Shown: piece after piece, positions 22,712 through 32,900 of the stretch
Layout of the letters: each line of letters opens with the position of its first letter
How positions within the stretch are numbered: the first letter of the stretch is position 1
Assembly: GCF_900198835.1 (NCBI RefSeq)
Contig: NZ_LT900021.1
Location: forward strand, 496,001 to 560,000
Length of the DNA stretch: 64,000 nt
Direction of reading: 5' to 3'
Origin: Thermococcus henrietii
GTDB taxonomy: Archaea > Methanobacteriota_B > Thermococci > Thermococcales > Thermococcaceae
Translations under genes and position numbers: made by a program
The notes under the pieces: generated by a model
Told to the model about the DNA's origin: nothing
What the model saw: the letters and a program-made list of their open reading frames with translations, nothing else
The model's database searches: none

Positions 22712-23875
22712 TTGAGGGCCCTGATAATAGGAATCGGACAGTGTGGGACGAAGATGGCCGACCTCTTCGCGCTGGTCGACTTTGAAACCCTCGCGGTAAA
22801 CACCTCCCGCGGTGACCTGGAGTACCTCAAGCACGTCCCGCAGGACAGGAGGATCCTGATAGGCGAGAGCATAACGGGGGGCAAAGGAGTCAACGCAAAT
22901 CCAATACTGGGCAGGGAGGCCATGAAGCGCGACCTGCCGTTGGTGATGCGCAAGATAAACTCCATAGTCGGCTACGAGGACGTTGACATATTTTTCCTCA
23001 CCTTCGGCTTCGGCGGTGGAACCGGTGCCGGTGGAACGCCCGTCCTCGCGGAAGCCCTGAAGGAGGAGTATCCTGACTCACTCGTGGTTGCCATTGGCGC
23101 CCTTCCGCTCAGGGAAGAGGGCATAAGGCCCACAATCAACGCGGCTATAACGATAGACAAGCTCTCCAAGATTGCCGACTCCATAATCGCCATAGATAAC
23201 AACAAGCTGAAGGAAACCGGCGATGACATAAGCAGGGCCTACGAGAGTATTAACTATACCATAGTCGAGAGGATAGCCTCTCTTCTGGCCCTCGTGGATG
23301 TCCCCGGCGAGCAGACCCTCGACGCGAGCGACCTCAAGTTCGTCCTCAAGGCCTTTGGAAGCTTTGCCACCGTTGGCTACGCCAAGGCCGAAGCGAGCAA
23401 GGTGAAGAGCCTGTCGAGGTTAATCCTTAAATCCTTTGAGAGCGAGGGTCTCTACCTTGATGCCAACATAGAGTCCGCCCTCTACGGCCTCGTCGCAATA
23501 CACGGCCCGCCGGAGGTTCTCAAGGCTGGAGACATCTTTGAGGCCCTCGATTACCTCACGAGCAAAATCCGGGGCAAGCAGATTTTCCGGGGCTTTTACC
23601 CTGACCCGCGCGAGAGGGAAGTTGAGGTCGTCACGCTCCTCAGCGGAATATACGAGAGCAGGAGCATCGAGGAAATCGTTAAAACTGCCAAGCAGTACGC
23701 GAGGTCCTTCATGGAGGCCAAGAAAGAGGCCGAAACCAAGAAGAGTGAACTGCTCAGTGGTCTGCCGGATTTCGACGATGTCTACAACGCACCGATTATT
23801 GGGGACGTTGTTGAGGATGACGGTCCCGATGTGGAGAGTGTTGTGAAGAGCCTCAGGAGGAAGAGAAATGGTTGA
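22712..23875 (+). CDS. Tubulin/FtsZ superfamily GTPase, CetZ/FtsZ3 type
   Basis: 387 residues. The nucleotide-binding motifs are visible in order: GIGQCGTKM (T1, tubulin-like GQCG), FGFGGGTGAGGTP (T4, the signature), and DASDLKFVL (T7 catalytic loop, with the Asp that triggers hydrolysis in the next subunit). Thermococcales carry FtsZ1, FtsZ2 and a third CetZ-like member; this looks like the latter. In haloarchaea CetZ proteins control cell shape and motility rather than division. It starts with TTG at 22712, seven bases after the previous stop, and overlaps the next gene by eight bases, so cotranscription in this surface-protein cluster is likely. Confidence 0.85.
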   Translation: MRALIIGIGQCGTKMADLFALVDFETLAVNTSRGDLEYLKHVPQDRRILIGESITGGKGVNANPILGREAMKRDLPLVMRKINSIVGYEDVDIFFLTFGFGGGTGAGGTPVLAEALKEEYPDSLVVAIGALPLREEGIRPTINAAITIDKLSKIADSIIAIDNNKLKETGDDISRAYESINYTIVERIASLLALVDVPGEQTLDASDLKFVLKAFGSFATVGYAKAEASKVKSLSRLILKSFESEGLYLDANIESALYGLVAIHGPPEVLKAGDIFEALDYLTSKIRGKQIFRGFYPDPREREVEVVTLLSGIYESRSIEEIVKTAKQYARSFMEAKKEAETKKSELLSGLPDFDDVYNAPIIGDVVEDDGPDVESVVKSLRRKRNG

Positions 23876-24491
23876 CCTAACGGTCAGGGACTCGGTTGAG
23901 GTTGCCCTCGAGCTCGACGAGAAGTCCGTCTACTCACACATCGCCCACGAAAGTGCAGAGGACATAGTCAGAATTATCTCCTCCCTCGACGCAGAGAGGG
24001 CAAAGCTCAGGGGGGAGGTTATCTATTACGCCGACGACTGGGATGCTCTCATACGGGAGAGGATAGCCAAAGGAAAGCGTCACACGGCTTTTGACTTCTA
24101 CAATCCGACTCTACTTGACATCTGGGAGGAGAAGGTTAAGTTTGGAAAGAAGCTAAAGCTGATTGAGAAAGCCGTTTACTCTATCCTGGGGGTTCTCGTT
24201 GCTGGAACTGGGGTTGCAACAATATTAACAGGCTCTCCATTTGTTCTCATCGGTCTCTTGGTAATCCCCCTAGCAATCGCCGTGAGGGATAGGGTGAAGA
24301 GCTCGCTCGACCTTATCTACTACGAGCTGACCCAGTTTTTCATTGACGAACTCAGAGAGATTGTTTCAAAACACGGCCTTAAATCGGAGAGGTACAAGTT
24401 TAAACTTTTCACTGGGGGTTATTTTGGGGTAGAGACTAGGAGAACACCTTCTGGCATATTTGCGGTTGTTGAAGACAAATCTGCGGAGTAA
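23868..24491 (+). CDS. Membrane protein with a helical hairpin, CetZ-linked
   Basis: 207 residues. A charged N-terminal region (about 1-95) precedes two hydrophobic helices (AVYSILGVLVAGTGVATIL, PFVLIGLLVIPLAIAV). The C-terminal part is again soluble and helical (DLIYYELTQFFIDELREIV). I do not recognise the family. Its start overlaps the end of the tubulin-like GTPase gene, so it is a good candidate membrane partner for that cytoskeletal protein. That role is inferred from context only. Confidence 0.7.
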   Translation: MVDLTVRDSVEVALELDEKSVYSHIAHESAEDIVRIISSLDAERAKLRGEVIYYADDWDALIRERIAKGKRHTAFDFYNPTLLDIWEEKVKFGKKLKLIEKAVYSILGVLVAGTGVATILTGSPFVLIGLLVIPLAIAVRDRVKSSLDLIYYELTQFFIDELREIVSKHGLKSERYKFKLFTGGYFGVETRRTPSGIFAVVEDKSAE

Positions 24492-24493
24492 CC

Positions 24494-24503
24494 GTTAAAT
24501 ATA
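24494..24503 (+). promoter_or_regulatory. TATA box for the prepilin genes
   Basis: GTTAAATATA lies about 33 bases before the first prepilin start and just after the preceding stop codon. It gives the prepilin run its own promoter within the cluster. Confidence 0.5.
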
Positions 24504-24535
24504 GTCCAATCCAACTATTGATGGAGGGGGAGATT

Positions 24536-25150
24536 ATGGGGTTAGTCCTTAAAAGGCGAGGCCAGATATCACTGGAGTTCATGCTGGTGTTCGCGATAAT
24601 GATGGTTATGCTGATGTACTCGGTCAAGAGCGTTGGCTTTAATTCGAGCTCTCCTTCCTCGGGAACGCTGGCCATTCAAATTGCCCTTGAGGAGAAGAGC
24701 GTCGCCAACGTGATAGCAGGGGCCATAGACCAGGTCTATGCCCAGGGGCCCGGCTCAAAGGTCACGGTTTACGCTCACTTCAACCTGCTTCGCAATTCGA
24801 AGTACCTCAAGAACGCCTTTAACCTCACGTCTCCCCAAGTTCGGCTTATGTTCCTTGGAACTGAGGACCCACTTTTCCCAACTGGGGCCGAGAACTCTGT
24901 GGTTGTCGTCGCGGTTTCCAACGCCGGCTCAACTCCGGTGATTTCCGGCTCCAACAGGACGGGGGTTTGGGTTCAGACGTACTTCCTCTACAACTCGACG
25001 TCCACGACGGGTTTTACGCTTAGCTTTGCTCCATCAGACGTTCCCACAACGATGAGGGTGGTAGTGGAGTGGAACCCTTCAAAGCCCGTTTCCATGACCT
25101 ATGATAGCACCTCCGGGACACTCCACATAAACATTAGGCCAGGTGGATGA
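24536..25150 (+). CDS. Class III signal-peptide (prepilin-like) protein 1
   Basis: 204 residues. The N-terminus MGLVLKRRGQISLEFMLVFA is a textbook archaeal prepilin signal: basic residues, Gly-Gln cleavage site, QISLEF with Glu at +5, then a hydrophobic helix. Such proteins are cut by the FlaK/PibD-type peptidase and inserted through the hydrophobic helix. The remainder is a predicted beta-rich head with sequons. GGAGGGGGAG upstream decides the ATG at 24536. It opens a run of six related genes. No assembly ATPase or platform gene is nearby. Confidence 0.85.
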   Translation: MGLVLKRRGQISLEFMLVFAIMMVMLMYSVKSVGFNSSSPSSGTLAIQIALEEKSVANVIAGAIDQVYAQGPGSKVTVYAHFNLLRNSKYLKNAFNLTSPQVRLMFLGTEDPLFPTGAENSVVVVAVSNAGSTPVISGSNRTGVWVQTYFLYNSTSTTGFTLSFAPSDVPTTMRVVVEWNPSKPVSMTYDSTSGTLHINIRPGG

Positions 25151-25151
25151 A

Positions 25152-25580
25152 ATGAGGGGTCAGGTGAGCCTTGATTTGCTCTTTGCAGTGACGATAATCT
25201 CGATAACGATGCTCAGCGTGATGAACGTCGCCCTGAGTGAGAAGACCGAGACAGAGGTTATCGGAACCTCCGCGCAGCTCAAGGCCTTCGCCATAGATTT
25301 GAGGGGAACCGTCGCGAGACTCTACGCGGCCCCCGGCATGACCGTGCTGAAGACGGCCCCCCTAAAGCTTCGGTCTGGGGACTGGATTAACGTCACCCTC
25401 AAGTCGGAGGGTTACCTCATAGTAAAGGCCCACATAGATGGAAAGGACTACGTCGTGGTTCAGAAACTTCAGGTTTCCCCCGGTGCCAACAGCTCCGTGA
25501 TACTTACGCCCTCAAGTGAGGGGTTTAAAATGGAGTCAAGGAGGCTCTCCGATGGTGTTGAGGTCACGGTCACAACGTAG
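25152..25580 (+). CDS. Class III signal-peptide (prepilin-like) protein 2
   Basis: About 142 residues. MRGQVSLDLLFAVTIISITM has a Gly-Gln cleavage site and Asp instead of Glu at +5, followed by the helix. The head (about 30-142) is small and beta-rich, with NVT and NSS sequons. ATG at 25152 follows the previous stop by one base, and the earlier GTG at 25143 would give only three extra residues. It overlaps prepilin 3 by 29 bases. Probably a minor pilin-like subunit. Confidence 0.8.
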   Translation: MRGQVSLDLLFAVTIISITMLSVMNVALSEKTETEVIGTSAQLKAFAIDLRGTVARLYAAPGMTVLKTAPLKLRSGDWINVTLKSEGYLIVKAHIDGKDYVVVQKLQVSPGANSSVILTPSSEGFKMESRRLSDGVEVTVTT

Positions 25581-26025
25581 GGGTCAGACCGCTGTGGAAC
25601 TGCTCTTCATAACCGCGATAATCCTGACTGGGATAGTTTATATTATCCCTTCCGTTGTTCACACCAATAAGACCGTCTCCACAACGGACGCCTTCAGAAC
25701 AGTCGGTTCGGACGTCTGTACGTACCTCAACACCGGTGTTATCGTTAACGATTCAACCCACGCACCCCTCAACAACATCGTTGAACTCTGGAACTACACC
25801 CCTGTTGGATGTCGGCTCGTTGGCCTCTCAGTTGTTCCAGTAAACGGCACGCTTAACGTTTCAATTGTGTACTCGTACCCGGACCCCGTCACGAAGTCGG
25901 CCTTCGTAGGCAACGTTACGGACTTTCTTAAGCTCAGGCTCTCATCGATTCAGGGCTTCCGGCTCGTTGGTGATAACCTGTATTACGGCGGGATGAAGGT
26001 TAACCTCACGGTGGTGGTGAGATGA
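25552..26025 (+). CDS. Class III signal-peptide (prepilin-like) protein 3
   Basis: About 157 residues. MVLRSRSQRRGQTAVELLFI carries the Gly-Gln site and Glu at +5, then the hydrophobic helix. The ATG at 25552 is chosen because GGAGG lies seven bases upstream; the longer frame would start inside the previous gene without a signal. Head is beta-rich, with NVS and NVT sequons and cysteines at VCTYL and GCRLV that could pair. Four-base overlap with the next gene. Confidence 0.8.
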   Translation: MVLRSRSQRRGQTAVELLFITAIILTGIVYIIPSVVHTNKTVSTTDAFRTVGSDVCTYLNTGVIVNDSTHAPLNNIVELWNYTPVGCRLVGLSVVPVNGTLNVSIVYSYPDPVTKSAFVGNVTDFLKLRLSSIQGFRLVGDNLYYGGMKVNLTVVVR

Positions 26026-27791
26026 GGCGCGGTCAGCTCCTGAGCTTTGATGCCCTCCTCGCGGTCGTTATCGTCATCTTCATGCTCGGTGCTGTTAGTG
26101 CTACCTCCGATAACCTTAAGTCTGGCCTTACAAACCTCCTCGGCTGGTACGATAGGACCAGCATCCCAGATACCATGCTCGATGTGCTCCTTAAAAGCCC
26201 GGGAAGTCCGCCAAACTGGAGTGAAAACGTTTCAACCCTTGCGGTCCCGGGCCTTAGGTCCTATTCCGGTCAATACGTCGATTACAACAAGGCAGTTGCC
26301 TTCTTTGACCTCCTGAAGAACAACGATTCCCGGGTCGAGAAGGCTCTACTGAACCTCAGTCTAAAGCATCCGTTTCTCCTTGACTTTTACCTCGGCAAAT
26401 GGACGTTTAAGGCCAACTTCTCATGGAACCCAAACGCGGGAGGGGGCATTCCACCTGGTTTTAGTGTTTATAACGGCAGTTGTTCGGTTGCAGGAACGAC
26501 GAACATAGACTTTACTCAGCCCACGATAATTCCCTGCGACCCGGAGTTTTTCTCCCATGGAAGCCTAAGTATAAACTCCAACTCCGATATCTGTATAGTT
26601 CACGAATTCAGGAGCGTTGGTTCCTCTCACCTGTACATATCCAGCGGTGGCAACCTCGTGGTGGGTGGGGACTGGGTTATAGATGGAGCGGTTACTACCG
26701 ATGTGGACGGAAGCGCCTACATTATGGGAGCCCTAGTGATAAGGGGAGAAGGTTCGAGGACTATTAACATAAAACACGACCTTTACATCTTTGGCGAGAC
26801 CTCAACTCGACCCTTAATCTCTGTAACCGGCGCCGCCACGATAAACATCGGAACCCCTGGATGCACGCCTGGCACCCAAGTTCCAGGATGTACCCTCGGT
26901 AACCTTTATGTGAACGTGAACGGCGTTTGGTACGCCGCCAACCGGTCCCCGATAACCGACCCCAGCTCATGGTATAAGTGGACGGGAAGTGGATGGGAAA
27001 AGCTTGACAGCCTCGCGCCTCTGGAGGGAACCGTTTTCGTGAGGGGAACCCAGCTTGTGATTAACATCGCTGGTCATCCCCTTTCCTCCGACTGGACCCC
27101 GCCTTCATCCCCCGAGTGCCTTAACTACGGCTCGGGCCAGCCCCTGACGATTTCGTCCCTTGAGGGCAACTACACATATCCGCAACAGCTCAACGTGAGC
27201 CAGGCGTGGAACCGCGTCGCGTACCTCAACGGCTCGTTCCTCGTGAACCCGACCAACGTTTCCAACGTGTTTGCTACGATGAACGCCTCTAGTTGGGTCT
27301 CGTACTCGGAGAGGAACACTGTAATGAGTCTATTCAAGTACAACAGAACCACGTGGATTGTAGGTAACTCCAAGGGCATAATCTTTGGAGGTGTCCTCAG
27401 GTACTCGATTCCCAACTACGCTCTCCTCAAGTTTGTTGTTCCCAACGAAACTGGCTACGTCCTCATCATGGTAGTTGATGGTGGAAACCTAAAGGTCCTC
27501 GGCGTTTGGAAAACTTCGGGAACGTCCATGGTAATGGGCCAGATATGGGAACTCGCCAATGGTACCGTCAGAACAGTGGCAACTTACAGGGGCTCCAGTA
27601 ACTCCCTCACTGTCCCCTGGGGAGATGTATTCAGCTCCCCCGGCGGGGCGGGTCGGCCGGTGCTCATGTACCTGTACTCAAACACCTTCACGCTGCCCGT
27701 TGAGATGGTTGATGAAGGCGACATCGGGGTTCTTCTTAGTCCAATGTACGAGCCCCTCCTTGTAAAATTGTGGGTGTGGGATGAGAGATGA
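26022..27791 (+). CDS. Large prepilin-like protein 4 with a beta-helix-like segment
   Basis: 589 residues. MRRGQLLSFDALLAVVIVIF keeps the basic Gly-Gln site and helix but lacks the usual Glu at +5 (Asp at +6). A stretch at about 190-290 is rich in short repeated strands (LSINSNSDICIVHEF, LYISSGGNLVVGGDWVIDG, AYIMGALVIRGEG) and looks like a beta-helix. The whole ectodomain is far larger than a standard pilin. It could be a tip or adhesin subunit on a pilus or a membrane-anchored exoprotein. Many sequons are present. Function not established. Confidence 0.72.
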   Translation: MRRGQLLSFDALLAVVIVIFMLGAVSATSDNLKSGLTNLLGWYDRTSIPDTMLDVLLKSPGSPPNWSENVSTLAVPGLRSYSGQYVDYNKAVAFFDLLKNNDSRVEKALLNLSLKHPFLLDFYLGKWTFKANFSWNPNAGGGIPPGFSVYNGSCSVAGTTNIDFTQPTIIPCDPEFFSHGSLSINSNSDICIVHEFRSVGSSHLYISSGGNLVVGGDWVIDGAVTTDVDGSAYIMGALVIRGEGSRTINIKHDLYIFGETSTRPLISVTGAATINIGTPGCTPGTQVPGCTLGNLYVNVNGVWYAANRSPITDPSSWYKWTGSGWEKLDSLAPLEGTVFVRGTQLVINIAGHPLSSDWTPPSSPECLNYGSGQPLTISSLEGNYTYPQQLNVSQAWNRVAYLNGSFLVNPTNVSNVFATMNASSWVSYSERNTVMSLFKYNRTTWIVGNSKGIIFGGVLRYSIPNYALLKFVVPNETGYVLIMVVDGGNLKVLGVWKTSGTSMVMGQIWELANGTVRTVATYRGSSNSLTVPWGDVFSSPGGAGRPVLMYLYSNTFTLPVEMVDEGDIGVLLSPMYEPLLVKLWVWDER

Positions 27792-29917
27792 GGCGGGGAT
27801 TCATATTCACGCTTGATGCCGTGCTGGCTCTCTTCCTAGTTTTGATAATGATAACCGCCATAACCACCGCTGAGAGCCAAGTTCAATCGGTTTACAAAAC
27901 CCAGATGAGGATGGGGGAGTTGGGTGATGCGAACGCGATGCTAAAACTGCTCAGAACCGTTCCGCTGAGTCAGCTGGTTCCGGCTAACGTGATAGATAAC
28001 TGGGAATCCGGCTCCGACCCGGTTCTGAACCTGACCTTGGTTACCCCCGACATGAGCCCCCTTGAGATAGCCGCCACCTACTGGGCAGTAAGCCCGCTTT
28101 ACCCATCGAAGGATTACCGGAAGAAGGCCTCAATAATCATCGGTTACATTCTGAACTCGACGCTCAAGGGCTACAACTACGAGCTTCTCATAAACAACTG
28201 GACGAACACATTCCTGAGTAAGGGAACCTACAACTACTCCCTCGCAAAGGACGTTTCCGCCGCCACCCTCGTGCTCAGCGGTTACGCCTACAACCAGACT
28301 CCGAGGGGCTACGTTGCAAGGGCGTTCCTCAGCAAGCTGAGGGCGAAGGTTACGAGCTACGTGTACCAGGGAGACTACATTTCAACCCAGCACAGCAAGA
28401 AATGGATTCAAATTACCTACATTATACCTACCAGTCAGTTTCCGCTTAACACAACGATTATCAACGTCACCTGGTACTTTGAGGCTGCTGTCGTTGATTC
28501 CACTTATCGTGCCTACATCAATGGAGAGCCCGTCAGTTGCTTCCCTCAATGGAGCACCATGACCTTTAAAGAAATCACTGACGATGGAAGTGGAAGCTGT
28601 AACCTGGTTGAGAACGTGCAGAAGAGCGTAAACGAGAGTACTGACACGAACTTTACCGTTGAGGTATACAACAGCGGTGGCGTGTCTGGTGAAGACGGTG
28701 CTCAGCACATCATAATAACTTACAAGACATCTCAGGTATCCACCTTTAGGTATCCCCACTACTATCACTTCGCGGACGTTAGGGCAAACGACTCAATTCA
28801 CATAGAGAAGTACGTTTTTGTTCCCGGTAACCTTACTGACTTGAGCATTAAGATAGCAGGTCAGAACATCAAAACGGTAACCGCTGCGATTAGGGTTTAT
28901 GGAAGTGTATCGAAGAGTTTCTCTCTCACTAAGGTAGGTGGATACTTTGTTGCCACCAACGGAACGCTTGCGGACATAGTCAGGGACATGGGTTACAACT
29001 ACTCTGACCTGTCGGGAACGTATTTCACGATACTCTTCAACGTCACTTGGGATGGGAGCGGTGAGTTGCATTTGGACGGTAGGGACTCCTACGTTTACGC
29101 CGACTACATACCGTTTACTGCAATGAGTCTGTATTCTGTGGACGTTACTGATGTGATACCCCCGTACTATTGGTCAGGCGGTCCCGCTTTGGGGTACTTC
29201 TATCACAATGCGGAGTGGGAGTGGGACATACCGGAGTACGCGACACCGCTGTACGTTACATTCCAGCTTCCATGGTATCACTCCTCTTTCAGTGATTGTC
29301 GTCAGAAGGTTTCTATCCTCATGAACTCGTCAGCGAATCAGTGGAGAACCCTTTACTATGCTCCTGACTACAATCCATTCATAGACGCCTTCGCCAGATG
29401 GGGATACACTAGGGTTACCAGGGATTACCTGGATAGAATCATTGGGAATGCCCTCCATACCGGGTTGAACGCCTTTGAGCTAGACTTTGGAAGCTGTTAC
29501 TACGTTGCCCCCAAGTACACACTGGCTTCTGTCGTTTACCTCCTCAACGCTTACGCCCCTTACGGCAACGTTAAGCCCTACCTCATGCAGGGATACCCCA
29601 AGGTTAAGGCCTACAACTTGACCTACGTTTACAACCTTGGTGGACGGAACTACACCGCCTCCATCATAGTTGGAAGCCTCAACGCCGTGACATCTGGGGA
29701 GTACCTAAACATTACCGCCTGCAAGTTGGACCCGACCAAGTACGCAGTTGATGACGCGATACTCAGGCTCTTCAGGAACCTCGGGGGGAACGGCTGTACC
29801 AAGCCAATCTTGGTGAACCTAGGGGACACGCTCATAGACTACGTTTCCCTTCCGGGTGTTCCGCGGTCAATATCACCCATTACAATCACCCTCAGGATTT
29901 GGAGGGTCGGAGGATGA
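27788..29917 (+). CDS. Large prepilin-like protein 5
   Basis: 709 residues. MRRGFIFTLDAVLALFLVLI has the basic residues and Gly, with Phe in place of Gln at +1 and Asp at +6, followed by a membrane helix. The ectodomain is aromatic-rich and beta-rich, with many N-X-S/T sites and cysteines (SCFPQW, GSCNLV, SDCRQK). It overlaps its neighbours by four bases at each end, so translation is coupled. It belongs to the same family of long Thermococcales exoproteins with residual prepilin-like N-termini; whether it is processed by the prepilin peptidase is uncertain. Confidence 0.7.
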   Translation: MRRGFIFTLDAVLALFLVLIMITAITTAESQVQSVYKTQMRMGELGDANAMLKLLRTVPLSQLVPANVIDNWESGSDPVLNLTLVTPDMSPLEIAATYWAVSPLYPSKDYRKKASIIIGYILNSTLKGYNYELLINNWTNTFLSKGTYNYSLAKDVSAATLVLSGYAYNQTPRGYVARAFLSKLRAKVTSYVYQGDYISTQHSKKWIQITYIIPTSQFPLNTTIINVTWYFEAAVVDSTYRAYINGEPVSCFPQWSTMTFKEITDDGSGSCNLVENVQKSVNESTDTNFTVEVYNSGGVSGEDGAQHIIITYKTSQVSTFRYPHYYHFADVRANDSIHIEKYVFVPGNLTDLSIKIAGQNIKTVTAAIRVYGSVSKSFSLTKVGGYFVATNGTLADIVRDMGYNYSDLSGTYFTILFNVTWDGSGELHLDGRDSYVYADYIPFTAMSLYSVDVTDVIPPYYWSGGPALGYFYHNAEWEWDIPEYATPLYVTFQLPWYHSSFSDCRQKVSILMNSSANQWRTLYYAPDYNPFIDAFARWGYTRVTRDYLDRIIGNALHTGLNAFELDFGSCYYVAPKYTLASVVYLLNAYAPYGNVKPYLMQGYPKVKAYNLTYVYNLGGRNYTASIIVGSLNAVTSGEYLNITACKLDPTKYAVDDAILRLFRNLGGNGCTKPILVNLGDTLIDYVSLPGVPRSISPITITLRIWRVGG

Positions 29918-32900
29918 AGAGGCGAGGGTTTGTAATAAACGCTACGGTCCTTGTTCTGCTCATACCCCTACTCCTGTTGCTCGCCACGTACAGTAACGTT
30001 ACGTCCTACGTAATACAGGCCCAGTCCCAGGCGACGCGTTTAAAGACGACCCAGGACGTTGTCTCCTACCTCCAGCTTGACCTTCAGAACGTTATGAGGC
30101 TCTCCCTTCAGCGAGCCCTTGTTCTGAGCATCGCCTACGTTACCACCGTTCAACCTCTGGACAACGCCCAGCTTGCACTTGAGAGCTTGGTTAAGTACGG
30201 CAAGTACTCCCAAATCAGCAATGCTGGGCCCGAGTGGGTGTCCCGGGAGGACCAGTTCATGGGAAACGCCACCCTCCTTAAGTGGCTTGAGAACATGAGA
30301 GACTACCTTAAGAAAATGGGGTACATCATGGTCACACCACCTACCCAGATAGTTAACAACGTGAAGCTCACTATCGCTCCCCTCGACTCCTTCCACATCG
30401 TAGCCAACGTAAGCATCCCCCAGATTGTCATAAAAGACACATCCGGAAAGATAGTCTACAACTCCAGCATTCCCCCCAGGGGCTCTCTGTACGTTGTTGT
30501 ACCAATAACGAACCTCGAGGACCCTCTAATTGCCTACTTAACCAAGGGCAGAATGTCGAGGGTCATCGAACCGTGCTCCTTTGCGTACCCGAACCTCACA
30601 CCTCCATACTACCTCCTCACGGGTTACGGCAGTGACCCAAGTACGTATCCTCTTAGGTTCGCTGCCCCGTTTTCCCCCACTATTTCAAGCGATAAAGTGT
30701 ACTACGGCGACACATACCCTGGGGATGGAGCCCTGGCCTACGTCCTCAGGGACAGTCCGAGTACTGCCCCAACGGTTCCCTACGTCTTTGGAACCTCCAT
30801 AAACGGTTCCCTCGTTTCCCCATCATCCGTCCTTGGAGACGGGGACATGGGTGTCTTGGTCTTCTCTGGAAGGGTTGGTCAAGCGGTTCAATGGTGCAAC
30901 GATAGCTTCAACAAACGCGTTGAATTCACGCTCTCCGGCGTAACCAACCATAGCGTTGTCCTCCTTAAGTTCAACCCCTCTGCCGTCCCGTTTTCAGAAA
31001 TCTCCCACAACGGGTCCCTTGCCGAAATGAGAATATACACCTCGACCTGCCAGCTCGCTAATTACTGGATTGAAAAGTGGGACTCGAACGAGATTCTAAT
31101 ATGGCTCAACGTGACCGGAACGGACTACTATATCTACTACTCTCCTACTTCCCAGGTTCAGCCGAGCAGGGGCTATCTTTCGAACGTCGTTGGGAACAAC
31201 TACTACACGAACGTTACCGTTTATCCAGGTCAGCGCGTCTTCTTGTTCAACACCACTGGGTCAGTCTTTGTGCGCTATAACGTTACCGCAGATGAGAACT
31301 CCGGTTTCAACGGTGGCGTTGAAGTGCTGACACCCTCTGAAGGCCTTACAAGCGTTCTAAACGTCACTTTGGATTACCCCTATAGTGTTAATGACGTTCA
31401 AGTTCCGATATACCTAAACTCGACATGGGCATCGCGTATTCCCCATTATGGGAATGAGTCCAGGATTGAAGTATACTCCGACCCGGACTTCACGGAGAAG
31501 GTTCCCTTCTGGATTGAGTACTGGAACGATAGCGGTGCCCTGATATGGGTCAGGACGAACTTACCCGGCAACGTCTACATTAAGTTCGGTGAAGACCTTC
31601 CCCTTACCCGGGGCAACGGAGATGAAGTGTTCCTGTTCTTCGACGACTTCAGCGGCAGCTCCCTGAACACCTCAAAGTGGTACGTTAAGAACCCGCGCGG
31701 AAGCTATTCCGTGAGCAACGGAATCTTAAGCTTAAAGGGAAACAACAAGGCAAGTAACCCCGACGTCTGGCTGTGGACGAAGAAAACGTTTCCCTACTAC
31801 CGCTACGTTATCGGGATGAGGGTGTACATAAAGAACCAGCCATTCTGGATGTGGTACATAGATAACGATGGATGGGGTTGGATGGAGCACATCATTGGAC
31901 TGTACGGGCACCTGGGGGACTTCGACGTTAACAGCGGAGACTTCGATGATGGGATTGAGGATGGCGGTAAGTATACCAAAAACAGATGGAGCTATGTTGA
32001 GGTTGCAGTCAGGGACTATTACTACAATAGCTACCATCTTGCTAGCTTCACAACTTACCAGACGCTGAATCCGTTCGTCTGGAACTGGAGCGACCAGAGC
32101 GAGGTTAGTTACTATTACAGGTATTGGCAGGATGGGTGGAATTATTATCTGGCTACATACAACACCTCAATTGGCCTCGGCCAGTTTTATAAAGGCCCCA
32201 CGGAGTACGACTTCATCTACGTTAGAAAATACCTCGACCTTTATTACCTCACCGAGAGCGTCAAGCAACTTACCTCTTCCGTTCCTGTATCGGTCCAGCT
32301 CGTTGACAACTGGACGACGGCTGGAAGGCTGTTCATACTCAAGAACTGGACGGAGGTCCTGTCGAGGTATCAGACCGGAACATGGCCGGTGAACGTCCCC
32401 AATCGCTATGAGGTAGACATCATTCCCGCATCAACGCTGGCCTTGAACTTCACCCACGAGCCCAATTCTGTGGTTTCCCAGAACTCAAACGCTGACTTGG
32501 AGGTAACCCCAATCGGCAACCTGAGCGTATACCTCGTAGTCAACAATACCGCCGACAACTCAGCTCACTTTGCGTGGGTCTTCTGGGCCCCATATCCATA
32601 CAAGGTTATCACTCCCGTTCTTGGCGTTCCGGAACAGAAGCCGCCGACTGGCAACTATGTGAGCGCCAAAGTCTTTGACATTCAGCCGTTCATAAGCTGT
32701 GTTGTCAATGCCAGGTACTTTGGCGTCGCTGGAGCGCCCTCGTTCTTCGAGCGTCTTGAGGGCGGAAGTACTGCCCACAGAGCACAATACCTCGCCCTCG
32801 CCCAGGCGATGCAGAAGGCAGTGTACGGTCGCGTTAAGTATCCGATAGGTCTCGTCAGCTTCATTCTCCCGAGGAACCTTCCGGCAAACCTCAACTTCCT

